This document shows, piece after piece, positions 50,165 to 62,800 of a DNA stretch of 64,000 bases. The notes beneath the pieces were generated by a model, which had not been told where the DNA came from, ran no database searches, and saw nothing but the letters and a program-made list of their open reading frames with translations. The stretch spans positions 103,298,138 through 103,362,137 of the forward strand of contig NC_034410.1 of assembly GCF_002078875.1 (NCBI RefSeq), given 5' to 3'. The position numbers were made by a program, and so were the translations under genes. The stretch is from Numida meleagris. Taxonomy: Eukaryota; Chordata; Aves; Galliformes; Numididae. How positions within the stretch are numbered: the stretch's first letter is position 1; each line of letters begins with the position of its first letter.

Positions 50165-52261
50165 ACATCCACTAAGCAAGGTAAATCTCACACACAACAC
50201 ATTCCAGCTGATTAGGTCCTCCTTCATGTGCTTTCTGGCACACACATTCATGCTTCCTTAGAAATGCTCCCACAGTTAATTTTAATGCCTGTCACATAAA
50301 GCATTAATAACAGAACTCCACAATGCTGCCAGCACAGTCAGTCATAAGCCACATGGTTATATTGCTAAATACTAAATGTAAATATGAAAATGGGATTTGA
50401 ACCCGCCTGGTTCAGCATTGCTTAATATGCTTAGTTTCTCTTCTTCAGAAGATTTGTAACCCCTTCCCTTCCCATCCTAGATAGGTAGGTAGGTAAATGC
50501 ACTCTATAGCACCGTTGAGGCAGGTGCCTGTGTTATATCCTCATGAGGCCACAGTGAATCTTTAGAAAGAGGAATAAATGACAGCTGCAGAAACAGCAGA
50601 GCAAACGTAAGCTGGCTACTGCAGTATTGGCATGGTGAGGATTAGTATTTATGAAAAGTCTATAAAGGTTTGTCGTGTTAGTAACTAGGCAGCTGTGGAA
50701 ACATTTAAGAATCCTACACAGATTTTTCATTTCCTGCCAGCTCACAAAAACAAAGCAGGGAAGTGGGGCACAATCTAAGTGATGTGGTAAATCTCAGTGA
50801 GCATGTTCAACTTTATGGCATATTGCATGAGGGAGAAGCTCCAGAGGTTTGCAGTCATCAGTTCTCCAAGGCGACTGGGTTGAACATCACTCAATGCTCC
50901 GCTGAGGGAGCTCTTGGTTTAGCATTGCAAGCTGGAGAGCTGGAGTGATTTCAGCACGCAAGCTCTCAGATGCCACTGTTGTGCCATCTTCCTTATTCAC
51001 GGCCTTGAGGTAGCAGCAACCCAAGAAGAAAAGCACAACGAGTATCAGGATAGATGAAAGAAGAGGTCACTGCTGAACTCCAGACTGCCTTAGTTCCCTA
51101 ATTTCCCACAAAGTTCTGCAATTACACCTTCCCCAGGTAAAGTGTGCACAGATACCTACATACCCACAAAACCGTAATCTTTTTACTAATGTACCTCAGT
51201 AAATACCCAACAGTAATTCTTAGTTGACTGTTTGATTTCTGATGGACAGAACATTCTCAGGAGCTTATTTGAATGGCTTTCTCAAAGAACTACAGACAAT
51301 CATGAATGCTGGCAACTGTGGTTCTCCCCTAAGAAGTGTACAGTAGCTTGTATTCAAATGATGAAACAAACCAAACAAAAAGGAGAGACTCCTGTCTGTG
51401 CTTTTCTCCAATAGAACAAAATAAACAGATGACAGATGGTAAACACATCACTTAGGCAGTGTGGAAAGCCGCTCACAGGCCAAGGCTGTAAATGAAATAT
51501 AAGACTCTGTGGAACAGAAAATAGAATAAGAGGCTGATGATTGTTCTGGGGTGTTGTTGATTTTTTAATTATTTTTGTGGGGAAATTAGAACAATGTTCC
51601 CCAATATTGAATTAAGAGGCTTCATTTTTCTCCTTTGCTTTTGTTGTTGACACTTGAACCTATTTGTATAACATTATTTTTAATTTCCTGATTTCAAGAA
51701 ATTCCGGATTCCAGGACAGGTACCAGAAAGTCTAACTAAATAGCCTGAGATGATTCTAAGATGTCCTGAAGCACCACTGGACTACTATGCATTTGTTACT
51801 TTCTTTTAATGAAGTCAATGCAACGTGACATTCTCCCATTCAGAGCAGCAAAAGTCTCATTACATCCTGCAATAATTTAAGCTTGGCTATTTATTTTAAA
51901 GAGTTAATATATCGCCTCATTCTGCATTGCTCTGCTTCTTTTCTTTGGTCTCAGTGAGTGTGTCTATAGTAGTAATTTAGTTCAGCTGTTTCACTCCACA
52001 GATCTATTCCTACTGGGCTGTGCTCCCAACAAAGCAGCACTACCCAACACCAACTGTGAGACCTGTCCCAGCAGTTTTATTGAGCCTGCCCTGATACTCT
52101 GGGCCAGATTATGGGCAGTGCATTGCGGAATATTTGTTTTTCACATCTGTTCAATCTATCGTGGACCATGCCTACCTTGTTTATGCAGGGGACCCCATTA
52201 TTGGTGGGACTGCTTTACATATTGTTTCCACATATGTCACTATAAAATATTATAAATAAAA

Positions 52262-52294
52262 ATTTGTTGCAACTATTTTATGGTTGCAACAAAT
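52262..52294. repeat. Perfect 12-bp inverted repeat (hairpin)
   Basis: Arms atttgttgcaac (52262-52273) and gttgcaacaaat (52283-52294) are exact reverse complements separated by a 9-base loop. It is AT-rich outside the loop and not followed by a T tract that would suggest an RNA polymerase III gene. Confidence 0.85.
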
Positions 52295-53824
52295 GCGCCA
52301 GAGAAAGCTGTTTGGTGATTCCTTCCTCTTTTTCTGCTGAAGTTTTCATCTGCACAAGAAAAAGTCTTTAAGGATGTTTTTACTCAGGCAAGGAAAACAG
52401 TGAGCAAAAGGTTGGATCAGAAAAAAATAAACATCAGATAAAGCACAGCAGAGGACTTCAGATAAATTGCAGAATAATTACAGCCAATAACTCATTATTC
52501 ATTTTATTGTTGCCAACCTAGTGGATTTTCATTGTATAGTAGTGAGATAAGAGATTCCTGTTGGGAATTACAGGAAAGAAGACAAGAAAGATAACATGCA
52601 GCTAACCAGACTGTAAATAGTCTCAAAGTCAGGCTGCATTAGCAATAACCTGACAGTGGAACCACATTAGATTATACTAAGTTGGTGAGAGCAGCACAAG
52701 AATGCCCTGAATCAATCCTATGTACCTGTCTTCCCAACTGGAGTCTAAGCAGTGACAGATGCAGGGCAAGGACATGTCTGTCTCCCTTGGCATCTCCCAA
52801 GCGGCAAGCAGCCGTACTCAACCACAGACTACAAATAAAGTACTTCCAGACCGGGAAGTTGCTGGGAGAAGATCTGCATCCCAGTCCTCCTCAGGCATGT
52901 TACAGAGCCTTCCAGCAGTACGGACTGAAGAAAGATAGCAAGGCAGCTCTGTGTCTGTTCCCTGGTACCAAAGGAAAGAGTGAATTTCTGATGGGTCTGT
53001 GTCACAGAGGGCTATCACTGCTGCCTGGCAGAGCAAAATCTGCAAGTCTGCTGGCCAATCTGTGACCCACTGTGGTGTTAAACCTAATCACATGGCATGT
53101 GCATGCAAGACCAGATCCAGAATACTCTGGATTCGATCAAGGCTTTCTGACCTTCAGGGAATGCATGAACTTTAATATTGCTCTGCCATGAAAAAATAAA
53201 CAGATCCACACTACTATCTGGTTTCTAAATAAGCGAAGAAAGAAAATATATCCATGTGTCCTTTGTGACCCTGAAGCTGAGGTAAGGCAATGCTGTGCAT
53301 TTGGCAGTTTGAGTACATGCTCTCCACAAGAAGGCCTCCCCTGTGCCTCTCCCTGCACAGACCCTGGGACTTTAAAGGTAGGTGAAGCCCTTGTCCAGTC
53401 ATGCACAGCTCCCAAAAGTGGTCGCAAACCACCTCATACAGAGGAAGGAACGTCTCATATGGGCTTCTTGCAAAGGTGTAGATACACTGCATGAAAAATT
53501 CCTACTGCAGAGTCCTGGGTTACCAGAGTGGATTAAAACTCATTGACTAAGCCTCATAAAAACTACTAGGTTTTTACTTCCCCTTCTGATGAATCTGCAA
53601 ACATTAATTCATAACAAATAGCTGGTGAAGGATACTTGACTTAGAAAATTCTTACAACCACAATAGCAATAGCATGTGGGAACTTCAAGTTCTGACTTGT
53701 TTGGGGTCCATGTTGTACACCCACAGAAGATAACCAGCAGGGTGAGATGTAGGTTCAGAATTGTTAAGCTCTTTGCATACCATGCCGATGAGTTACAAAC
53801 AAGTATTGAGCATAAAACTGGCTG

Positions 53825-53838
53825 AAAAAAAAAAAAAA
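53825..53838. repeat. A14 homopolymer run
   Basis: Fourteen consecutive A on the + strand, about 80 bp left of a minus-strand CR1 copy; no retroposon is attached to it. Confidence 0.9.
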
Positions 53839-53920
53839 CAACTGCATTCAAGTGAATTAATAACAGTACCAATTTGCTCTGTGAGGATTCATCTTGTATA
53901 CACCAACTTTCAATATTGTT

Positions 53921-54109
53921 CATAGAGTCATAGAATGGTTTAGGTTAGAAGGGACCTTAATGACCATCTCATTCCAACCCCCTGCCGTGGGCAGGTCTGC
54001 CCCCCACCAGCTCAGCTGCCCAGGACCCCATCCAACCTGGCCTTGAGCACCTCCAGGGACAGGGAACCCACAGGTTCTCTGGGCAGCCTGTGCCAGCACC
54101 TCACCACCA
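53921..54109 (-). mobile_element. Short, little-decayed CR1 3' end, minus orientation
   Basis: The low edge is the reverse-complement tail catagagtcatagaatgg, followed by gaagggaccttaatgaccat, cccctgccgtgggcaggtct, acctggccttgagcacctcc and ctctgggcagcctgtgccag. At 189 bp it is an extreme 5' truncation, and it looks closer to an intact CR1 than its neighbours, implying a younger insertion. Confidence 0.94.
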
Positions 54110-56423
54110 ATAAACCATTTATTTTAGAAAAGATAACAGAAATAATGTTATTAATAGCCTGGATGATGGAAAAGATGGTCCTTCCTAAATCTACAGGTTA
54201 CACCAATGCAAGAAAGAGTGAATGGGAAAAAATTCTGACAAACTAGAAACACAAAGGGAAAAAAAAATAGATCAATTTAATTAAGGGCAAGTAGAAGTCC
54301 TAAATTAGGCAAAACCAATCACCTACGTGAAGACAGTGAACATCTAGGCAGGTGGGTGTCCTGCTGAAAAAGACTGTTACGTGTCATATGAGTAAAAAAC
54401 ATTAGGCTGTTGCCAAATAATGGTGATGATGATGATAAAATAACAAAATAAAATAAAGCAGATTCTGCAAGAAGATGACATTTTTATTTTCTGTTCAGTG
54501 ACTGTAAAAATTCCAGTGAAACACTATGTTCATTTTTAGGTACAATTTAAAAAAAGGGCATGAAGTACTGTGCAAAAAGGGCAAAAAAAAGTCAAGGAAA
54601 AATATATAAATACTAATAGCTGGAACAAACAGTAAATAGAAAGACCAATAATTGTAACTCAAGAGATTTGACATAGACATCAGGAAAAGCTTTCTAGTGG
54701 TAAATATAGGATAGTACAGGAACAGATTGCCTCCCATAATATGTTGGCATCTGTCAGCTAATGATGTAAGCGTAGTTGATCCTACTGTATGTAAAGAGAT
54801 CGATGGATGATCTCTTGATTCTCTAATTTTGACAAAACACTGTATTAAATATACATTTAAGCAGTAGCAAAAAAATATTACTGGATAATAATGTTCATAT
54901 TACATTGTATAGCTTGAACTGCAGTTAAATGAAAAAGGGACAAATTTTCCTTGTTTAGCCTTCTGCAACTATTTTGTTTTATGAACATTTAAAGAAAAAA
55001 CTCAAGCACAATGAGATGTTAGTATTTAAATGACTCCAGCTGTGTACTAAAGCTCACATCTTCCAGGGAGTATGTAAGTAAGGTCCTCACTTAAATTGTC
55101 TCCATGCAAACATTAGTAGTCTATCTGTTCACATGACTGTAATCTCACCATGATGGAAAACCAATGGAACATGAAGAAAAATGGAGGACAAAGCGCTGAA
55201 GACAAATCTCTCACTTCAGTTGTGTTGGTTTTGTTTTTTGTTTGTTTGTTTTTTGAGTTAGAGCAAGATATGCGTGTGTATGTGTAAATACAGGAAGTAG
55301 TTCTATGCATATACCCATGCATGGCTGCATTCGTGTTGTACCAAAAATGTGTTTTATTTTATTGGTATTTGTTTTGTTTTCTTGTTTAATGGTTTTAAAA
55401 AATTCTGGCTTTACATCTTTGAAGAGTTTTACATAGCTGATCCCAGTTTGAATGTGGAGGTCTCAATACCAGTCTCTCATCCACATAAGCAGAGAAAAAT
55501 TTTATAGGAACAGCTGCAAGTGGTTCTTTGTATGGAGTTACAATCTAAGCAAAACACTCACTGAGCACACACAGAGGTGGTCTTATTTTAAAGCCTTCTT
55601 CCTTCATCTCCAGCCAAAGAAATCTTCAGCAATTGCTATATGCAGGCCAAGCTTTCATCTTCAGCTTGTTGTGCAATATTAGAGTACTAAAAAAACATGG
55701 GGAGAATATTTGGATAATGGATTATACTTTTCAATCTGAGGTAATTCAAAAGGTTGGAGGGATTTTGCTCAGTGTTACATCCAGTAAACAGACTATCACC
55801 TTTCAGCACAGCCAAGAATGGAAATGTTCAGCTGAAAATGTAAACATTTTAGTAACTTATGAACGTGGAGAGGAAATGATACTGTTTTGCTATAAAAGTT
55901 CAAAATAACCACTGAAATGGCTCTAAGCAAACCTCATATCTTCCAGTCACATACCATTCTAAACACTTTTTATTCACCTTGCTATTAGAAATAAAGAAGA
56001 AACAGATTTTTCTACTAAATAGCTTATCTTTTAGAAAGATTCCAAAACACTTTATAGGGTCATACACAGCAGTCAAATACAGCCACAGAGCAAAGCCAGT
56101 TTCACAAGTGCACAGACTGCATATGCCAATTTTTCTGAAAGCTTAACTAAAATCTAAAGTTATAAATCCAGTAATAGCACAGGTTATCATGAGGGGGCCT
56201 GGAAGAACATCCTGTTACTGTGACATGGAGCCGTGGGCTCCAGGGCAGTGGCAGGTCATGTTCTCAACTCGTGTCAAGGATCCCTTGCTTAAGAAAATAG
56301 TCAGAATAAGAGATCATTCAAAATTCCCCTGGTACTTCTGGTGTCTAAGACTTCACACGAAGCAAACTTATACTGGGATGTAGGTCTTGTGAACCACTCT
56401 GTGGATCTACCTGCAATGCACAG
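54110..56423. other. Unique AT-rich non-coding stretch
   Basis: Only simple features are seen: a short GAT repeat at 54422-54436, and TTTG-rich text at 55225-55255 and 55335-55395. Frames are under 95 codons and unassigned. Confidence 0.5.
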
Positions 56424-56640
56424 ATCATAGAATTGTTTGAGTTGGAAGGGACCTTCAAAGACCATCCAGTCTTGACAATGGACAGGGACATCCACAGCTA
56501 CATAAGGTTGCTCAGAGCCCTGTCCAGCCTGACCTTGAATGCCTCCAAGGATGGGGCTTCCAAAACCTCTCTGGGCAAACTGTTCCACTGCTTCACTGCC
56601 ATTACTGTAAAAAAAAAATTTCCTTATATCCAGTCTAAAG
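56424..56640 (-). mobile_element. Short CR1 LINE 3' end, minus orientation
   Basis: Starts atcatagaattgtttgagtt, then ggaagggaccttcaaagacc, acagggacatccacagctac, gctcagagccctgtccagcc and a ttccttatatccagtctaaa end. About 217 bp; moderate divergence. Inserted A run near 56610. Confidence 0.92.
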
Positions 56641-56769
56641 AAAAATGGTGACATCTGTCTCTGTGGCAGGTTACTACACAATAAGCTGATGGGCAGCTCC
56701 TGCTCTGACAGCACTCACTGCCACATCTGCTCAGATAAGTTCTTCCCATGTGCATGTACAAAGCCAGGG

Positions 56770-56870
56770 AGATGCCTGCTGGAAGGGACCTCCAGGGGTC
56801 ATTTAACCCTACCACCTGCTCAAAGCATGGTCCTGGCCAACCCTAGGTCAATACAATGACCTAAGATAAT
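56770..56870 (-). mobile_element. Possible second CR1 3' fragment, different subfamily
   Basis: The words tggaagggacctccaggggt and accacctgctcaaagcatgg, plus a following ggccaaccctaggtcaatac, resemble the 3' end of a different CR1 subfamily in minus orientation. The ATTCTATG tail itself is not present. Lies 130 bp beyond the preceding CR1. Confidence 0.5.
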
Positions 56871-58449
56871 ACAAAATCATTACACAGCTGCTGCAATTTT
56901 TCTTCTTCCATCTCTCTAGTTCTTTGCCTCAGCTGGGGGTCTAATTTTGCCAAGAACTTCATGACTACTCAGAGCTGCAAAAATGTGTGCATGGTCTTCT
57001 GTACTATACACTGCACCCTGCATTCATGTTCATCACAAAGTCACCTGTGTGAATAAAGAGAAGGGCAAGAATGCACCTTGGCTATGTATTTATTGGGAAT
57101 GTATGCATGGCTTCTCAGGTAGGCAGAAGAGACTGAAAATTTTCACACTTGGACCTATAGGGCTGTCAAACTGACCTCTTAATAGGCTGGCAGTGTCTGT
57201 ATATCATTCACCCATTTTATCAGCTTATTTGTTAGAGCTTGAGTTCTGTCTGATATGTTTGCTAGTCCCTATTTCCAAAGGTCAGTTCAGCTAGCATGAA
57301 TCATATTCAAGATTCATGGAATTACAGTCTCCTGTAACACTGCCAGGAAAACAAACTGAAAAACAGCATAACAGCCCTAGCACTAACATTTACTCTTCAC
57401 CAGTTATTTTGGGGTTTTATCTCTAATACTGCCTGAAACTCCTTCTATTGCTACTGCAAGAAGCAAAGAGACTCAAATTCTGGTGTGCAAACTCTCTCCA
57501 ATCTTGAACAGTAGCCGTTGTTCATCCATTAACTGCAGGTCTTGCTCATACTGTCCCTTCATGCTTACTGAGTTTTGATTGCTTTGGCTGGGTGTAACAG
57601 AGAGATTGTGGCTGTTATCAGTAAACACTGTCGATCAGCTTATTTGTTGACTTTGGTGCAGAAATTCACTGGCTTGGCTTTGTACTACACACACAGCCCT
57701 GGTAGTGTATCACTCTGTAAAACAAATGCGTTCCTCCACATTTTTCCTTTTTGCTGCCAAATCTCATCAATAATGAAACACTGTCCTGTATATAATAGAA
57801 AGCAGCACATAGGCAACACATTTAGTAGAGAGTATTTTGTTTCTTCATTTTCAGTTTACTACCGGCTGTTTCCAAGCTGTGGACATATCAGTGTTTACCT
57901 TCAAATTAAGAGATACAACTGCTTGGAATTTCACCACTAGATATGAAAGCCTTGTAGTAAATATACTGCCTTTGGATATGAAGTTTAATAAGCTTAGTGC
58001 AATTGCTCTGTCTCATTAGGGATTAACTTGAACACTGCCGTATTTCTAGATATAGAAACATTTGTCCGCTAATTGCCTGTTTAACACTGTGTATTAAAAA
58101 CATCTACTGCAGCCAGGCATTAAGTAAATACTGTTTTCCCCTCCTCGATGCAGTTACCAGCAACGTGTTTCACTGGCTCACTAAGGACAGTCTGACTGCA
58201 GCCCCACAGCCCGTTGAGCAGCACACAGACTTGCACAAGTGATAAGCACCAAGAAAGCAGGGGCACAGGTACTGTCACTGTTCCAAGGATACCCAGCCCC
58301 TCCCCTTTTCTCATGAGACTCAGCTCTCAACTTGGCCATGATATTCCCTGCTTAGGGTGACTTTTCATGTTTAAACTCTTATTTTTCCTTTCAGTGTTAC
58401 CCAAGACACAGCACAACCTTAGTTTCTTGTTTCCTTCTTTTCCAGGCAC
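56871..58449. other. Unique non-coding stretch
   Basis: No repeat recognised. The longest frame, 121 codons at 57575-57940 on the + strand, has no recognisable relative. Confidence 0.5.
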
Positions 58450-58565
58450 AAAGTCATGGAATGTCTTGAGTTGGAAGAGACCTTCAAGATTATCCAGCTC
58501 CAGTCCTGCTGTGACTGTATTCCTGATTGTATCCAGGCTTTCCTCAGGAATGTTAAGTGCCAATT
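58450..58565 (-). mobile_element. Diverged CR1 3' end, minus orientation
   Basis: agtcatggaatgtcttgagt, then tggaagagaccttcaagatt and atccagctccagtcctgctg, is a diverged reverse-complement CR1 tail. Similarity fades after about 100 bp, so the right edge is a guess; related sequence may continue to about 58650. Confidence 0.7.
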
Positions 58566-59711
58566 TAACTGTTCCTTGGGAAGGGATTTTTGTTCCTAAT
58601 GGGCTTCTCAAACTGGCCCCTGTGGAATTAGGAGCCAGTGCAGTAATGTGACTGGGCAGCTTGTTTTATTTTCTATAAAAGAGATTTTTCCCTCCCGTTA
58701 CTTTTATGAGACTCAAAACTATATATAGTACTTACACAGAGGACACCAGGTGAAATTAGTGTATTTTACTATCAGAGGCAGTGGAAATGGAAAAGCCAGA
58801 TCCTGAAGGAGCATTGGCTTTGATGACTCTCAGTAAGTCAGGGTGAATGCTGCTTCCTTGGCACAAGCCAGGAATGCTTGCTCTTCAGTCAAACTGCACA
58901 TGGTGGCATCTAAATCTGTGTGTGAAACACTCTCACCTAAGTCAGAGAAGCACCTGAGCTCTTCCACATGCATACTTCTATCAGTGTTGCTTCCCCCAAG
59001 TTCCCTTTGACATTTGCAGGATTCCAACACCTCAATGTTTGCTAGCAATCCCCAGTGCTAATATTGAGCAGTTCCTCCAGCAGTAAGCACAGAATTATGC
59101 CAGATCTCTTCCCAGCTACGTTTAATGATAGTTAAGCCTACATTTCAATACTCAAAGCACATTGTAATAACAAGTATGTCAAGACCAAGGGTAGAAATTG
59201 GTTTAATCACATGGAACTTTTTATATGAAGAAACAGTCCAATGCTGCTTTGACAAAGCTAAGATAGCATTAAATCAGAGATGCTATCTTCATGTAGAGCT
59301 AATGAAATCTATTAAAATCCTGCTTTACATAAAATAACATTTTCCTATGGCATGATATCTGCTGTTGGATGAGTTCCACTGTATTCTTCCATCAGAAAAA
59401 CCTATCCTTAGATTGATTGAGAACATTTCCAATTTGAGCCACATTACTTAGCAGACATTGGTTTTATTAGTCACATGATGTTATTCCTATTACCCAGATG
59501 AGTGCATATTCAACTTGAGCAACAGAGCTTGCCTGGGAAAAATATAATATTTGGTTTCCTAGGACACCTTTAAACAAACTGCTAAAATTGCTTTCCTACA
59601 AACGTGGAGAATGAAATTCTTTTAACTTGAATGTTCACAGAAAGCAAAAAAATAAAAATAAAAAAGGGCAGGAACAAGCATTGTTGCTTTTAGTTAAAAA
59701 AAAATATTTTA
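58566..59711. other. Unique non-coding stretch
   Basis: No feature recognised; frames below 75 codons apart from those overlapping the CR1 piece. Confidence 0.5.
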
Positions 59712-59832
59712 TCATAGAATGGCTTGAGTTGGAAGGGACCTTAAAGATCATCTAGCTGCATCACCCTGCCACAGGCAGGGTTGCCATTTGCTAGATCAAG
59801 CACTAGATCAGGCTATTCAGGGCCCCACTCTA
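59712..59832 (-). mobile_element. Short CR1 LINE 3' end, minus orientation
   Basis: tcatagaatggcttgagttg, then gaagggaccttaaagatcat, accctgccacaggcagggtt and aggctattcagggccccact. About 120 bp. The ctagatcaagcactagatca portion repeats itself (ctagatcaagca / ctagatcaggct), a local duplication relative to other CR1 copies. Confidence 0.9.
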
Positions 59833-62800
59833 CTTTGCAATGAGTGAGCAGAAATTACTTCTACTGTCTCAAAGTCCAGGATTTAAAACATGTCTTCTTT
59901 CTGGATTTGAAGACAAAGAAATTTCAAACTGGGATGAAAAAGAGGCCTGAGCACTTAGCAGTGAGCACCTCCAGTTATGTGAGATCAGACTGAGTCTCAG
60001 ATACCCGTTTGTCTGCTCCACAAAACAGACGTATTACAGGAGGAACTGAGTGAACACAGTCACAATACAGTCAGTAGCATAGGGTTTTGCTATTGATTTG
60101 AATTAGTAACTCAAATCCTGAAATTTTAAGTTGCTGGTCTTTGTCCCAGCATAGGGTTACTGCTTATCCAAGGCTACATTATTTGTTTTTTTTCTGAAAT
60201 ACCTACATACTCCCATGAAAAGAAAATTAGTCTAGAAGAAGGAAAAAAAAGTCCTGACAAAAAACAATTTTGCAGAAGAACTCCCTGAGTGACCATTCAG
60301 GAATAAGCCAGCCTTTGTCCACCCTGTTGGGTCCTCCATACTTTCAAATCCCACAACCTAAGTAGGGTCATGCCTGGGAGACGTGTAGATAAGAGAAATT
60401 TGGCCACGTCTTGCTTCAGGAAGTAGATTAACTAACAAATCTATCAAGCAGAGTTACAAGTCCTTCGATTTATATTAAACTCGTGAGTTGGCGTGGTGCT
60501 AGAAGTGGTGAAGTGACACATTTCCTACAAGGTGTAAACCCAAAGGTTCTAAAGAGGTAAAAGAAGAGGTTGTGAGACTAGCTGTAATTCTATCCTCACA
60601 AGATATTGGATTTCATTTAGTTATTTCCCAGTTGTTTGAACTTCCCCTGAGGATTTTGCTGAGATCTGTGATCCCCACATCTGCTCTGCACAGCTATGAT
60701 GTGTGCTTCCAGAGCTGCTGCATTATGGTCCAGGGAGAGCTCAGAGATGGAGGAGCTGCTACCAAGGGCAAGGTAGGTATTACACATATATGGGCATTGG
60801 TAAATGGAAGGGTGCTATTCTAAGGGGAAGAGACTATGCATTATGCGTAGACCATCTTACACCTGGTCTCAAGTTCTCAGGAGGGTTTTACCATTCAGTC
60901 CTGAATGAATGTCAGTGTGGCAGATAAGTCTTCTCATAGGAGGAGTAACAGTATTTTTAAATCATTGCGCACAGATGGCTTACAGTATCAGAATGACTCT
61001 TCACTTCAGAGACTGCATAAATTCAACCTCTCTTTAAGACTCAATATTTCCATTCATTGAAAGGCAAAAGGTCACTACTGGTATGAATTAATAGGGAAAT
61101 ACTCCACACGGCAACCACTCTACATGTTCTCATTTAACTCTGAGTATCTGTAAGCCACGCTGTTTATTAGATGAAACTGCTTCAGACACAAGGTTTGACT
61201 CAGAAAACATGCACCATTAATAAAATATGTTATTTCATAAATCAGGAAATTTCAGGCCATAGCAATCAGCTGGAAGCAATCACTTCAAAAAGCCCATGTT
61301 CCTGAATAAATACACGTGTACTGAAATTAATGTAAATGGATAATAAAATATTTTCACAATATGCAGCAAAAGAAGACAATGACAGTGCCCTCTACTGCAA
61401 TACAAGCATTACAAAGCAATAGAAGACAACAAAGAAGGAAAGTTAGCTCACCCCTTCCAGCAACAGCTCAAGAGAAGTGCAATCTTTATCCAGAGAGATA
61501 CAGCTCCCTTGGCTGCTAATGCTTAATTGGGGGGGGGGGGGGAGGAATGGGACGTAGATCCAGGCTCCACCCATTCTGGTCACACAGATGCATGGCTTGC
61601 ACCTGAACTCCCTGGGTTAGCCATGCCTTCTCATCTGGTGCTCAACCATTGGTTCAGGCCATGACCTGGCAATTCTACTGCACACACTTTACTGACAAGT
61701 AATTGTAGATATAACTACTCCAATGAGTTATGAACATTTTATATTATAGAATGGTATTCTGCGGCAATACTGTAAGTGGCAGCAGATTTTATATTCTGCA
61801 CTTAAAATAACAAAGTAGTGGACATTACTAATGCATAGCATCTCATTTCTTTGTATATTTTATGTTAACTACTAAGAAAATACAAATCATGTTTGGTCTC
61901 TCAGCAGATCTTAACCTCAAGCTTTCATCTGCACTAGCATAACAGTCACTCTAGCTACTCTGGAGTAAAAACTGCATGCGTTCTGTAGCACAGATGCTGG
62001 CATATCCTTCACACTAGTAGGGCTGCTCCCAAATGATGAAGCAAATAAATTGCTTTTATATCTTATCCACATCCACATCTGTGCCATAACAACAGAGTTT
62101 AATTTATTGGCAAGTGTATTGCAGCATGCATTAACTTCTCTGGATCAGATTTCATTTATAAATTTACATTAGTATTTTTTCACAAACAACTCCACACAAA
62201 TGTATTAACTTGATGTTGTGTCTAAACCTATCACTGATATTTGAGGTGAGTGTCACTGTGTTATTGGGAACAACCAGTAGTGTTCAGAGGGACAGCTGCA
62301 GCAGCTCAAAAGAATCACAGTGGCCTACCAAACCACTATGACTTGGCTATGTTTTGAGTTGCAGCAGCCTTGAATTATGTTTTTTGCTGGAATTACTCGA
62401 GGTGAATGACCCTAAATTGACAAAACATACACCACTTCTGCCAGTAACACCCTAACGCTGTCAGTTACGATCTGATATCTTTGCCATTACATTTTAGTCT
62501 GATCTGCTACATCACCAGAAACCACCTACGCGTTGTACAGGACTCAGCTGTAGTTACAGATGCACACCATAGATACAGTCACAAATTAGGTCACGTTAGA
62601 CCTTTTTATTCAGAGATCTCTGCCCACTCTTTTTGGGAAGAGGAACTCTTATACCAGCAGAGTTAATGTCTGTGAAAGGAATATGTTTTTACAGTTTGTA
62701 AAACAAAATATTCAGGGCCTCCTTAAAGTAAGGAGGAAGAGAGATCTGAACTTTCCAGCACTATCCTAGGTTGTTACTGACTTGGAGAATACAAAGAACT

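Larger units (their letters stand above)
50165..53920. other. Unique non-coding stretch
   Basis: It contains a taggtaggtaggta patch at 50482-50495 and a perfect 12-bp hairpin at 52262-52294. The longest frame, 127 codons at 52682-53065 on the + strand, has no recognisable relative. An A14 run lies at 53825-53838. Confidence 0.5.

Noticed and set aside
50388..50440. Functional tRNA gene on the minus strand
   Set aside because: Only the T-arm is convincing; the D-arm and acceptor stem cannot be formed.
52682..53065. 127-codon plus-strand open frame
   Set aside because: No recognisable family, no clear splice or promoter context, and a length plausible by chance in 64 kb.
57575..57940. 121-codon plus-strand open frame
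   Set aside because: No domain or family resemblance; an overlapping frame of similar texture exists in another phase.
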